NCBI GenBank assembly: GCA_910584395.1 | Contig: CAJUAS010000028.1 | Coordinates: 1 to 24,582, forward strand | Reading direction: 5' to 3' | DNA length: 24,582 nt | DNA from: an uncultured Oscillospiraceae bacterium | GTDB taxonomy: Bacteria > Bacillota > Clostridia > Oscillospirales > Oscillospiraceae | Shown here: one piece after another, positions 1 to 5,640 of the stretch | Layout: each line of letters begins with the position of its first letter | How positions within the stretch are numbered: position 1 is the first letter of the stretch | Made by a program: the position numbers and the translations under genes | The notes under the pieces: model-generated | Told to the model about the DNA's origin: nothing | The model's input: the letters and a program-made list of their open reading frames with translations, nothing else | Databases searched by the model: none

Positions 1-238
1 GCACGATGGGGATCTCGGGGCACTCGATCACAGCGGCCTCCACCAGCTTCACCAGATAGGTGTGATTGGCGTAAGCGCGAGCACCCTTGGAAACCTGAAG
101 GATCACGGGAGCTTTCTCCTCCTTGCAGGCCTCGGTAATGCCCTGAACGATCTCCATGTTGTTGACATTGAAGGCACCGACAGCGTAGCCGCCGGCATAG
201 GCCTTCTTGAACATTTCGGTGGATGTAACGAGAGACAT
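1..238 (-). CDS. fba: Class II fructose-1,6-bisphosphate aldolase, N-terminal part (runs off the window)
   Basis: The minus strand from 238 down to base 1 reads as an open frame without a stop, starting MSLVTSTEMFKKAYAGGYAV and continuing through GAFNVNNMEIVQGI. This is the N-terminus of class II (zinc-dependent) fructose-bisphosphate aldolases, which cleave fructose-1,6-bisphosphate to glyceraldehyde-3-phosphate and dihydroxyacetone phosphate in glycolysis and gluconeogenesis. Only the first 79 residues are here. The zinc-binding histidines and catalytic Asp lie outside, so activity cannot be judged. The ATG at 236-238 is preceded by an AAAGGAG Shine-Dalgarno at good spacing and by a clear sigma-A promoter (274-302). 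The gene is divergent from the Amidase_6 gene at 365. The family call is firm from the AFNVNNME and QVSKGAR segments. Confidence 0.9.
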   Translation of the reverse strand, partial: MSLVTSTEMFKKAYAGGYAVGAFNVNNMEIVQGITEACKEEKAPVILQVSKGARAYANHTYLVKLVEAAVIECPEIPIV

Positions 239-273
239 GGGAACAACAACTCCTTTTCTCAAGAATTGTAATG

Positions 274-302
274 ATTGTACCATTTTCCACCAAGGATTGC
301 AA
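274..302 (-). promoter_or_regulatory. Sigma-A promoter of fba
   Basis: On the minus strand a TTGCAA -35 (297-302) and a TACAAT -10 (274-279) are separated by exactly 17 bp. The -10 is preceded by TGG, giving an extended -10 element. The predicted start lies about 30 bp upstream of the fba ATG. This matches the vegetative sigma-A consensus and fits a constitutively needed glycolytic gene. Confidence 0.7.
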
Positions 303-313
303 GAGGGTGAAGC

Positions 314-340
314 ACTTTTTTTCACGAATTGCATAACATA
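314..340 (+). promoter_or_regulatory. Possible sigma-K-like promoter of the Amidase_6 gene
   Basis: An AC dinucleotide (314-315), a 16-bp gap and CATAACATA (332-340) fit the Bacillus sigma-K pattern AC-N16/17-CATANNNTA. Transcription would start near 346, leaving a short leader before the AAGGGGAG ribosome site at 351-358. A sigma-A alternative (TTCACG 321-326, TTATAG 344-349) would start inside the ribosome site and looks worse. The motif is short and can arise by chance, so this is a suggestion only. Confidence 0.25.
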
Positions 341-364
341 TTCTTATAGAAAGGGGAGAGCGTT

Positions 365-901
365 ATGCCTGCCATGCCCAAGCCACCCATCCCGTACCGC
401 CGCGACTTGGCGGTGGCCTATGCCCACCGTTGGGCCTATGGCCGCAACCCAGCATACTTTGACTACGAAGAACTGGGAGGCGACTGCACGAATTTCGCGT
501 CCCAGTGCCTTTATGCAGGGGTCGGCGTGATGAATTTTACGCCAACCTTTGGTTGGTATTACATCGATGCAAACGATAAAGCGCCTGCATGGACAGGAGT
601 GCCGTACTTTTACAATTTTCTGACCCGGCTACCGCCGCCGGGGCCCGGGCCGGTGGGAGTCTCTGCGGCGCTGGAGGATATAGAACCGGGGGATTTCGTG
701 CAGCTCCGTTTCCGCGCGGATATTTGGAGTCATACGCCCATCATTGTCCAGACGGGAAACCCGCCAACGCTGGAAAATACCTTGGTTGCCGCACATTCCT
801 ATGATGCGGATTACCGGCCGTTGAGCAGCTATACCGTGCAAGGACTGCGGTTCATCCATATCCTTGGCGCATTCCCGCAAAAACCGCGGGAATGGTATTG
901 A
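365..901 (+). CDS. Amidase_6 (putative amidase domain) cysteine-hydrolase-like protein
   Basis: A 178-residue protein made almost entirely of one Amidase_6-type domain (Pfam 'putative amidase domain'), a papain/NlpC-like fold family common in sporulating Firmicutes. The diagnostic N-terminal block is visible: YRRDLAVAYAHRWAY, then FDYEELGGDCTNFASQCLYA, which carries the likely nucleophile Cys41. The likely catalytic histidine is His123 in WSHTPIIV, with a second conserved-looking His144 in VAAHSYDAD. There is no signal peptide or membrane segment, so the protein appears cytoplasmic or is released by mother-cell lysis. Substrate is unknown; a peptidoglycan or peptide amide bond is the usual guess for the family. 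The ATG at 365 has AAGGGGAG 6 nt upstream. The gene is monocistronic, divergent from fba and followed by the xerC promoter. Confidence 0.85.
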   Translation: MPAMPKPPIPYRRDLAVAYAHRWAYGRNPAYFDYEELGGDCTNFASQCLYAGVGVMNFTPTFGWYYIDANDKAPAWTGVPYFYNFLTRLPPPGPGPVGVSAALEDIEPGDFVQLRFRADIWSHTPIIVQTGNPPTLENTLVAAHSYDADYRPLSSYTVQGLRFIHILGAFPQKPREWY

Positions 902-949
902 CCGAAGACCCGTGTCTTTCCGAGACTTCATCGCTTGCGGGCGGTGGGG

Positions 950-978
950 TTGCGGGGAAGGCGCGGGTCTGCTATAAT
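950..978 (+). promoter_or_regulatory. Sigma-A promoter of the xerC-like gene
   Basis: TTGCGG (950-955) and a perfect TATAAT (973-978) are 17 bp apart. Transcription should start near 985, giving a leader of about 68 nt that contains the inverted repeat at 1005-1034. Confidence 0.7.
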
Positions 979-1004
979 GCAGGAAAAGAACTGTCCACAC
1001 CATG

Positions 1005-1034
1005 AACTCAACAAAATAAAAATTTTGTTGAGTT
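1005..1034. repeat. Perfect 13-bp inverted repeat in the xerC leader
   Basis: Left arm AACTCAACAAAAT (1005-1017), a 4-nt AAAA spacer, and an exactly complementary right arm (1022-1034). It lies between the promoter and the GGGAGGAGGGG ribosome site (1035-1045). There is no U-run after it on either strand, so it is not an intrinsic terminator. It could be a dimeric regulator's operator, an RNA hairpin next to the ribosome site, or a recombinase site (two 11-bp arms flanking a short centre resembles a dif-like layout). Confidence 0.75.
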
Positions 1035-1052
1035 GGGAGGAGGGGAAAACCT

Positions 1053-2024
1053 GTGTCCATCAATAGAGACGCCATGTGTCCCATTCTGCGGGACTTTCTG
1101 ACCTACCATGAGACCATCCAAGGCCACTCCAGAAAAACTGTAGATGAATACTACTTAGACTTGCGCCGTTTTTTTCGTTACTTAAAACGAGCGCGCCGGC
1201 TGGTTGCTGCCGACGTGCCCTTTGATGAGATCCGGATCGATGATGTGGATCTGAATTTGCTTGGCTCTGTAACGGTCACAGATGTTTATGAGTTCGTCAA
1301 CTTCCTCAGCCGCGACTGTGGCGTCGGTGCAGCCGGACGCTCCCGTAAGATCGCCACGCTGCGTTCCTTTTATAAATATCTGACAGCCAAGACCCATTTG
1401 CTTGAGGAAAATCCTATTCAGAATTTGGATTCTCCGCGCTTGAAAAAGGCGCTGCCCCGGTATTTGAGTTTAGAGGAATCCATTGCCCTCTTAGATGCTG
1501 TGGACGAGCCGAATCAGGCCCGTGACTACTGTATTTTGACCATTTTCCTCAATTGTGGACTTCGTATTTCCGAGTTAGCCGGACTCAACAAAACGGATGT
1601 TCGAGGAGACCAGCTCAGGGTGGTCGGCAAGGGCAACAAGGAACGCATGGTGTATCTCAACGATGCGTGTTTGGGTGCGCTTCAGGACTGGCTCACTGAG
1701 CGAGACGGCTCGGCGTCTACCGATCCAAACGCACTGTTTATTACCCGCGGGCACAAACGGATGACCACCGCCGCCATCCACTATATGGTCAAAAACCGTT
1801 TTTTGAAAGCCGGATTGGACAGCACCCTCTATTCCAGCCACAAGCTGCGCCATACGGCGGCGACACTGATGCTGGAAAACGGCGTAGATGTGCGAACCCT
1901 TCAAGAAGTGCTGGGCCATGAGCATTTGAACACCACACAGATCTATACCCATGTAAACAACGAGAACCTTCGCAGTGCAGCCAGAGCCAATCCCTTGGCA
2001 AAGGTCAAGAAAAAGAAAGGTTAG
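1053..2024 (+). CDS. xerC: Tyrosine recombinase, XerC/XerD family
   Basis: A 323-residue tyrosine recombinase of normal XerC/D length. An N-terminal SAM-like core-binding domain covers about residues 5-115, and the catalytic domain about 135-310. All catalytic residues are present: Arg171 (CGLRISELAGL), Lys193 (VVGKGNKER), His263 and Arg266 (SSHKLRHTAATLM), His289 (LGHEHLNTTQIY) and the nucleophile Tyr298. Xer enzymes resolve chromosome dimers at dif, and single-gene relatives also move integrative elements. No phage or transposon genes are nearby, so a housekeeping role is more likely. Translation starts at GTG 1053, set by the strong GGGAGGAGGGG site at 1035-1045. The C-terminus is lysine-rich. 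It ends tail to tail with the Spo0A-like gene, 1 nt apart. XerC versus XerD cannot be decided from sequence alone. Confidence 0.9.
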   Translation: MSINRDAMCPILRDFLTYHETIQGHSRKTVDEYYLDLRRFFRYLKRARRLVAADVPFDEIRIDDVDLNLLGSVTVTDVYEFVNFLSRDCGVGAAGRSRKIATLRSFYKYLTAKTHLLEENPIQNLDSPRLKKALPRYLSLEESIALLDAVDEPNQARDYCILTIFLNCGLRISELAGLNKTDVRGDQLRVVGKGNKERMVYLNDACLGALQDWLTERDGSASTDPNALFITRGHKRMTTAAIHYMVKNRFLKAGLDSTLYSSHKLRHTAATLMLENGVDVRTLQEVLGHEHLNTTQIYTHVNNENLRSAARANPLAKVKKKKG

Positions 2025-2025
2025 G

Positions 2026-2799
2026 TCAGGAAAGGCTGCACCGCTGCTGTTCGCGCAGGTTGTTGGAGATACGGGCAGCTAATGTGGAGATCAGCGTGAT
2101 GTTGGTGATCCGTCCGCGGGCCAGATCGGCTTGGGTAAAGTATTGCTCCAGAACATCCAAGCTGGCGTATTTGAAGATATGGTCGCTGACGGAACGCATA
2201 CAGCGCTCAATGTTGCGGTAGGTCTCGTTGTGGCGGCGGCAAAGCTGTGCGTACAGGCCGTTTGGCCCGATGTGATGGTGAATTACATCGGGATCGTGCA
2301 CCGAGAGCTGGATTCCGTCGCTGATATAGGGATAACCCTTTAGCCGAACCGGGGCGCAGAGAATGGCAAGCTCTGCGGCGGTTTCATTGCTGACAAGATG
2401 GGCTGCAAACGTATCTTTCTGCTGAGTCTGTACCAGCTCAATAGCCCGGGCCGTCAGGATATCGGGAGCATAAGGCGTCACAATGCAGTAGTCGGCCATT
2501 TCCAGAACAGTACGGTGGCACGCAAGCATATTGTAACCGGTCAAGAGCAAAACGCGGGTGTCGCTGCAGCGGAGTTTGATCTGCTGTAGCACCTCCAGTC
2601 CGTCCACGCCGGACAGCAAGGTATCTGCGATGACGAGATCTGGCTGACTGTGGAGCGTCCGGCGGATACACTCTTCCCCGCTATGGGTGGTACAGATCAC
2701 TTGGAACAGTTTGGTTTCCTCCAAAATGCGGGAAATGCGCTGCTGTTCCGCAGGGTCGCCATGGGTGACAATGGCGCGGTACTTTTGAGCCAACAACAT
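2026..2799 (-). CDS. Spo0A-family response regulator paralog with a degenerate receiver
   Basis: A 257-residue protein with a receiver domain (about 5-125) and a C-terminal Spo0A_C-type DNA-binding domain (about 140-250). Spo0A is the master regulator of entry into sporulation and binds 0A boxes. The C-terminal domain keeps family landmarks: LKGYPYISDGI (Spo0A has KGYLYLREAI) and the recognition-helix pattern IERCMR (residues 197-202; VERAIR in Spo0A). The receiver keeps Asp59 (VIAD) and Thr87 (LLLTGY). However, the conserved lysine is replaced by Thr108 (CIVTPYA), and the acidic pair is reduced to Gly14-Asp15. Phosphorylation may therefore be altered or absent. ATG 2799 is chosen over upstream codons because GAGGAAGGGG lies 8 nt before it. 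The sequence is too divergent to be the canonical Spo0A, which should be encoded elsewhere. It could be a modulator competing for 0A boxes. Confidence 0.8.
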   Translation of the reverse strand: MLLAQKYRAIVTHGDPAEQQRISRILEETKLFQVICTTHSGEECIRRTLHSQPDLVIADTLLSGVDGLEVLQQIKLRCSDTRVLLLTGYNMLACHRTVLEMADYCIVTPYAPDILTARAIELVQTQQKDTFAAHLVSNETAAELAILCAPVRLKGYPYISDGIQLSVHDPDVIHHHIGPNGLYAQLCRRHNETYRNIERCMRSVSDHIFKYASLDVLEQYFTQADLARGRITNITLISTLAARISNNLREQQRCSLS

Positions 2800-2835
2800 A
2801 CGAAATGCCCCTTCCTCTTTTTGCTCTCTGTTGAT

Positions 2836-2864
2836 ATTATAGCACATAATATTCCAAAAATCAA
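2836..2864 (-). promoter_or_regulatory. Sigma-A promoter of the Spo0A-like gene
   Basis: On the minus strand TTGATT (2859-2864) and a perfect TATAAT (2836-2841) are 17 bp apart, with a TGC extended -10. The surroundings are strongly AT-rich, unlike the rest of the window. Transcription should start near 2829, about 30 nt before the ATG at 2799. Confidence 0.75.
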
Positions 2865-2900
2865 TAAGAAATCTAATATTCTTGAATTATTTTTTCTAAT

Positions 2901-2935
2901 TTCGACATTTTTCGACAATTGCACAAGATGTCGGA
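2901..2935 (-). promoter_or_regulatory. Tandem 0A boxes (Spo0A binding sites)
   Basis: Two exact copies of the 0A box are read on the minus strand as TGTCGAA (plus-strand TTCGACA at 2901-2907 and 2911-2917), spaced one helical turn (10 bp) apart. A third site with one mismatch, TGTCGGA, lies at 2929-2935 in the opposite orientation. They sit about 70-105 bp upstream of the predicted start of the Spo0A-like gene. Tandem boxes with this spacing are typical of real Spo0A targets, so Spo0A, the paralog itself, or both probably regulate this promoter. Confidence 0.65.
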
Positions 2936-2941
2936 AATCCT

Positions 2942-2953
2942 CCCTGTACAGGG
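2942..2953. repeat. 12-bp perfect palindrome CCCTGTACAGGG
   Basis: A short exact palindrome between the 0A boxes and the terminator at 2996. It could be a small operator, but no gene can be assigned to it. Confidence 0.4.
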
Positions 2954-2995
2954 CCACTATATGTTGCGGTCAGAGTTCTTACAAAAACAGGAAAA

Positions 2996-3026
2996 GGCGG
3001 GCAAGGATGTCCTTGCCCGCCTTTTT
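2996..3026. terminator. Strong intrinsic terminator, likely bidirectional
   Basis: A perfect 11-bp GC-rich stem (GGCGGGCAAGG, 2996-3006, with 3011-3021) and a 4-nt loop are followed by TTTTT on the plus strand. On the minus strand the stem is followed by TTTTCCTGTTTTT. No plus-strand gene ends just before it, so its main use is probably to end minus-strand transcription coming from the cell-wall operon or the candidate small RNA. Confidence 0.8.
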
Positions 3027-3057
3027 GCAGAAACGTGAGGAGAGGGAGAAATTGGTC

Positions 3058-3093
3058 TGACCCTCCGCCGGAGGATTCCCCAGCGGAGGGTCA
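3058..3093. other. GC-rich hairpin
   Basis: TGACCCTCCGC (3058-3068) pairs exactly with 3083-3093 across a 14-nt loop that can pair further inside itself. No T-run follows on the plus strand, and only a weak pyrimidine-rich stretch follows on the minus strand. It is better read as an RNA structural element than as a terminator on its own. Confidence 0.6.
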
Positions 3094-3229
3094 GCTTGGA
3101 GAGAGAAAAGAGAGAAAGAGAGAAGAGAGATGAATGGATGACTCACGTCCCTGACGAAAATAATCATACCACACCCAAGTCAAAAATGATGGACAGTTTT
3201 CAAACTGCTTATGAACATTTTGTAAATGC

Positions 3230-3472
3230 TTACGTTTCGTGCTCCATCGTCCATTCCGCTTTCAGTTCCGGCTCCATGCAGGTGCCGTCTACGGTACGAG
3301 CGGCATAAAAAGGGCCGGTTTGGTTTACCATGCGGATGGTATAGTCCCGAAGAGCTTCCGGGGTGTCGATGTGTCCGGCGGTGCTGCGAATGTGCGCTTG
3401 CACATGAGACGGCAAATGGGAAAACAGTGTGGCTGCTTCTTTGTTGTGGGTCAAGAGATCGTCTAATTCCAT
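3230..3472 (-). CDS. Small conserved-looking protein of unknown function (80 aa)
   Basis: I do not recognise this 80-residue protein. It is charged and soluble, with no signal peptide, membrane helix or cysteine pair; its single cysteine is Cys65. Two predicted helical stretches are visible: MELDDLLTHNKEAATLFSHL and the segment around residues 36-48 (DTPEALRDYTIRM). The frame is credible because an AGAGGTGA ribosome site sits about 7 nt before ATG 3472 and the gene follows the GH18 gene (stop 3516) by only 43 nt on the same strand. It is therefore probably the last gene of the Amidase_3-SH3 / LysM-GH18 operon. Its function, possibly linked to spore or wall enzymes, is inferred from position alone. 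Confidence 0.65.
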   Translation of the reverse strand: MELDDLLTHNKEAATLFSHLPSHVQAHIRSTAGHIDTPEALRDYTIRMVNQTGPFYAARTVDGTCMEPELKAEWTMEHET

Positions 3473-3515
3473 AGCAATATCACCTCTTCCCTATTTTCTC
3501 ATGGCAGGCTCTTCC

Positions 3516-4796
3516 CTATCCCTGCCGGATGTTGTATTCACTATCTAAAATCAGCCAATTTTGCGGAAAAGGCCGCATCAGATTCCAATAGCCTGCACCA
3601 TATAATCCATACTCCGGGATCAGGGCCAGTTTGGCTTGAATGCTGCGTGCGTCTTCAAACCAGACCTCATGCTCCCTTCCCTGTTCATCCGTATATCGGA
3701 ACCACGGGGATTGGGCAAAGGTGTCGTACCGGATCTCCGCACCATAGCGCAGAGCCAGACGAACGGCGTATTGATTTGAAATAGAGGTGGCGCGGGTGAC
3801 GCCTTCTGCAAAGGGCAGCGGCCAGTCGTAGCCATAATTGGGAATCCCCAGCCAGATTTTTTGGGCGGGCATTTCGGTCAGGGCGTACTCTACCACGCGG
3901 CGGACATTTGGGAGCGGTGCGACCGCCATAGGCGGGCCATAGGTGTAGCCCCATTCATATGTCATAAGGAGTACCTGATCGGCGGCTTGACTCAGGGCGC
4001 GGTAGTTGTGGCCCTCATAGAGCAGGCCGGGCTGGGTCGCGCTGGTCTTGGGAGCGAGCGCCACAATCACAGGATAGCCCAGAGGGGTAAGCTCCCGGCG
4101 CAAACGGGCGATAAAGGCGGCGTATGGAGCTGCGTCCTGAGCAAATACAAACTCAAAGTCCACATCCAGCCCTCGATAGCCCTTGGAGCGCAGATTCTCC
4201 TTCACCGCTTCCACAAGGTTATCCTGAACGGACATATCATTGAGCACCAGACTGGCCAGCTCGTTGGAAAAGCCCCCCTCCTCGGTGAGGGTGGAAAGGT
4301 GCATCAGCGGCGCAACATCCAAGCTGTTGGCGGCGGCGATCAGCGCCGCGTCATCCAGATTCACCAGACCGCCCTGCGGCGTAATGCCGTAGGTAAAGGG
4401 CGTTAAGTTGGAGAGAAAGGGCAGCTCCCGCTGCAAAAGTCCCTTGTCGATGAAAGGATACGCATAGCCATTGACGGACAGCGTTCCCCTCTTTTCTCCC
4501 TGATAGCTTAAAACCAGTGTCTGCCCCGGGAAAATGGTTTCCTCCCCACGCAGATTAGGGTTTTGCCGCAAAAGCTGCCGGACAGTGAGACCGTTTGCGG
4601 CTGCGATAGAGGTCAGGGTATCCCCCGGACGAACGGTATAGACCTCGGCCGGATAACGGATGACGATGGTTTGCCCCGTTACCAGTTGGCCGGGATCGGG
4701 CAATTGATTGTCCGCCATCAGGCGGGAGAGGGTCACACCGTGTTGTGCGGCGATAGAGGTCAGGGTCTCCCCTGATCGAACAACATGGATATCCAC
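3516..4796 (-). CDS. LysM-LysM-glycoside hydrolase 18 protein, SleL/YaaH type
   Basis: A 426-residue protein. Two LysM peptidoglycan-binding repeats come first, at about residues 2-47 (IHVVRSGETLTSIAAQHGV) and 50-98 (VYTVRPGDTLTSIAAANGL). A GH18 domain runs from about 108 to 420. The GH18 catalytic motif is GLDVDFEFV, with Glu215 as the probable acid/base. The architecture matches SleL/YaaH, the cortical fragment-lytic N-acetylglucosaminidases that act on spore cortex during germination. No signal peptide is seen, as is usual for YaaH, which is placed in the spore by the mother cell. A longer frame upstream (to 4979) is rejected because it overlaps the preceding gene and is non-homologous. 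GTG 4796 is preceded by a GGGGAGGGGGA ribosome site that abuts the stop of the amidase gene (4811), so translation is likely coupled. Confidence 0.85.
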   Translation of the reverse strand: MDIHVVRSGETLTSIAAQHGVTLSRLMADNQLPDPGQLVTGQTIVIRYPAEVYTVRPGDTLTSIAAANGLTVRQLLRQNPNLRGEETIFPGQTLVLSYQGEKRGTLSVNGYAYPFIDKGLLQRELPFLSNLTPFTYGITPQGGLVNLDDAALIAAANSLDVAPLMHLSTLTEEGGFSNELASLVLNDMSVQDNLVEAVKENLRSKGYRGLDVDFEFVFAQDAAPYAAFIARLRRELTPLGYPVIVALAPKTSATQPGLLYEGHNYRALSQAADQVLLMTYEWGYTYGPPMAVAPLPNVRRVVEYALTEMPAQKIWLGIPNYGYDWPLPFAEGVTRATSISNQYAVRLALRYGAEIRYDTFAQSPWFRYTDEQGREHEVWFEDARSIQAKLALIPEYGLYGAGYWNLMRPFPQNWLILDSEYNIRQG

Positions 4797-4810
4797 AGTC
4801 TCCCCCTCCC

Positions 4811-5551
4811 CTACACCAACGTGACAAAGTCCTGCGCGGCATATCCCACCACGCCGTCGAAGCGAACCAGATACCAGTTCTGCCACTGGTTGATGACGGT
4901 GAGCCGTGCGCCGTCGTAGGCCCGCGCAATGATGGGGGCGGTGATTGAGGGCCGGGAGCGGATGTTCAACGCGCCCCAAGAAACGTCCACCACGGCGTTG
5001 CGCGGAGGTACGGGAGTTAAAAACGGGATGCCGAAGTATTCGGTTAGGGACAGCACAATATTGCGGGCGGCGGCGTTGATGTTATTTTGAATCCAAGCGG
5101 CGTCGTCTGCATTGTCATGGTAGCCCAGCTCAATGAAAACGGACGGGGCTTTGACCCGCCGTACCTCGCCGATGGCAGTAGTGGATTGGGTACGAACGAG
5201 ATTGGGCAGCGGATAGATCGCCTTCAGATTGTCTGCTATGATCTCTGCAGCACGCTTCCCTTCCGCCGAGCCGGGGTAGTAATAGACAATGATCCCCCTG
5301 ACTTGACCGTAGCTGCCCTCTGGGGCGGCGTTGGAATGAAGAGCAAGATGAAGGTCATAGCGGCCCTCATTGGATGCGCGGATGGAGCTGGCGGCAGTCA
5401 TTTCAGGCGTGTTGCGGACGTATTGGATGCCGGAGGATACCAGATAAGGAACCATGGCGTCCGCCAGACGGTTCATCCACTCCTCCTCTGTGCCGCCGTT
5501 AACGTAGAGGTTGTTCTCCTGCGTGGAGGGCGAAAGATAGATGATGGGCAT
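4811..5551 (-). CDS. N-acetylmuramoyl-L-alanine amidase-like (Amidase_3) with C-terminal SH3 domain
   Basis: A 246-residue protein. An Amidase_3-type domain spans about residues 1-175 and a bacterial SH3 domain about 185-246 (LNIRSRPSITAPIIARAYDG). Amidase_3 enzymes are zinc-dependent and cut the muramic acid-L-alanine bond of peptidoglycan. His72 (LALHSNA) and the catalytic Glu141 (FIELGYHD) are present, and Glu22-24 could supply the glutamate ligand. The first zinc ligand, normally in a DPGHGG motif, is absent; the sequence there is IYLSPSTQENN. No signal peptide is seen. The start at 5551 is fixed by AAAGGAGG a few bases upstream; the longer frame to 5797 runs into the divergent WYL gene and is not supported. 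It is first in an operon with the SleL-like gene and the 80-aa gene. Confidence 0.85.
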   Translation of the reverse strand: MPIIYLSPSTQENNLYVNGGTEEEWMNRLADAMVPYLVSSGIQYVRNTPEMTAASSIRASNEGRYDLHLALHSNAAPEGSYGQVRGIIVYYYPGSAEGKRAAEIIADNLKAIYPLPNLVRTQSTTAIGEVRRVKAPSVFIELGYHDNADDAAWIQNNINAAARNIVLSLTEYFGIPFLTPVPPRNAVVDVSWGALNIRSRPSITAPIIARAYDGARLTVINQWQNWYLVRFDGVVGYAAQDFVTLV

Positions 5552-5581
5552 AGGGATTACCTCCTTTTCTCCATGGTATGC

Positions 5582-5613
5582 ACACGCCCCTTGCGGGAGT
5601 GCATAGGGCGTGT
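5582..5613. promoter_or_regulatory. Operator-like dyad in the WYL promoter
   Basis: ACACGCCC (5582-5589) and its exact complement GGGCGTGT (5606-5613) lie 24 bp apart start to start. One arm is just upstream of the -35 and the other just upstream of the -10. This is where an autoregulator would bind, and the arms also sit between the divergent amidase gene and the WYL gene. Confidence 0.45.
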
Positions 5614-5619
5614 TATACT
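5591..5619 (+). promoter_or_regulatory. Sigma-A promoter of the WYL regulator gene
   Basis: TTGCGG (5591-5596) and TATACT (5614-5619) are 17 bp apart. The predicted start near 5626 leaves a short leader before the AAAGGGGTGA ribosome site (5627-5636) and ATG 5641. Confidence 0.65.
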
Positions 5620-5640
5620 GGAGGCCAAAGGGGTGATGAG

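Larger units (their letters stand above)
2993..3168 (-). ncRNA. Candidate small RNA or long 3' leader with two hairpins
   Basis: This non-coding stretch, read on the minus strand, has an extended -10 (TGGTATGAT, plus positions 3163-3171). A long pyrimidine tract follows (about 3096-3131), then an 11-bp GC-rich hairpin (3058-3093) and a strong terminator hairpin (2996-3021) with a T-rich tail. A short discrete transcript of about 160 nt would fit this layout. No good -35 is visible. The same structures could instead be the 3' untranslated region and terminator of the 80-aa gene ending at 3230. A 62-codon frame (2979-3167) crosses it but has no ribosome site or recognisable protein. Confidence 0.3.

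Noticed and set aside
1005..1034. Intrinsic terminator after the Amidase_6 gene
   Set aside because: The stem is AT-rich, no U-run follows on either strand, and it lies downstream of a consensus promoter inside the xerC leader.
1053..2024. Mobile element or integron led by the tyrosine recombinase
   Set aside because: No excisionase, phage genes, attachment-site duplications or cassette repeats are visible around it. It looks like a chromosomal Xer gene.
2979..3167. A 62-codon minus-strand frame across the two hairpins
   Set aside because: There is no ribosome site, the composition is low-complexity from the pyrimidine tract, and it reads through a strong terminator hairpin.
4797..4979. N-terminal extension of the GH18 protein into the amidase gene
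   Set aside because: The extra residues are arginine-rich and non-homologous, overlap the SH3 coding region, and lack a ribosome site. GTG 4796 has an excellent one.
5552..5640. Sigma-G/sigma-E promoter for the amidase-GH18 operon (CATACCAT on the minus strand)
   Set aside because: The -10-like sequence has a mismatch and no acceptable -35 lies at the right distance.
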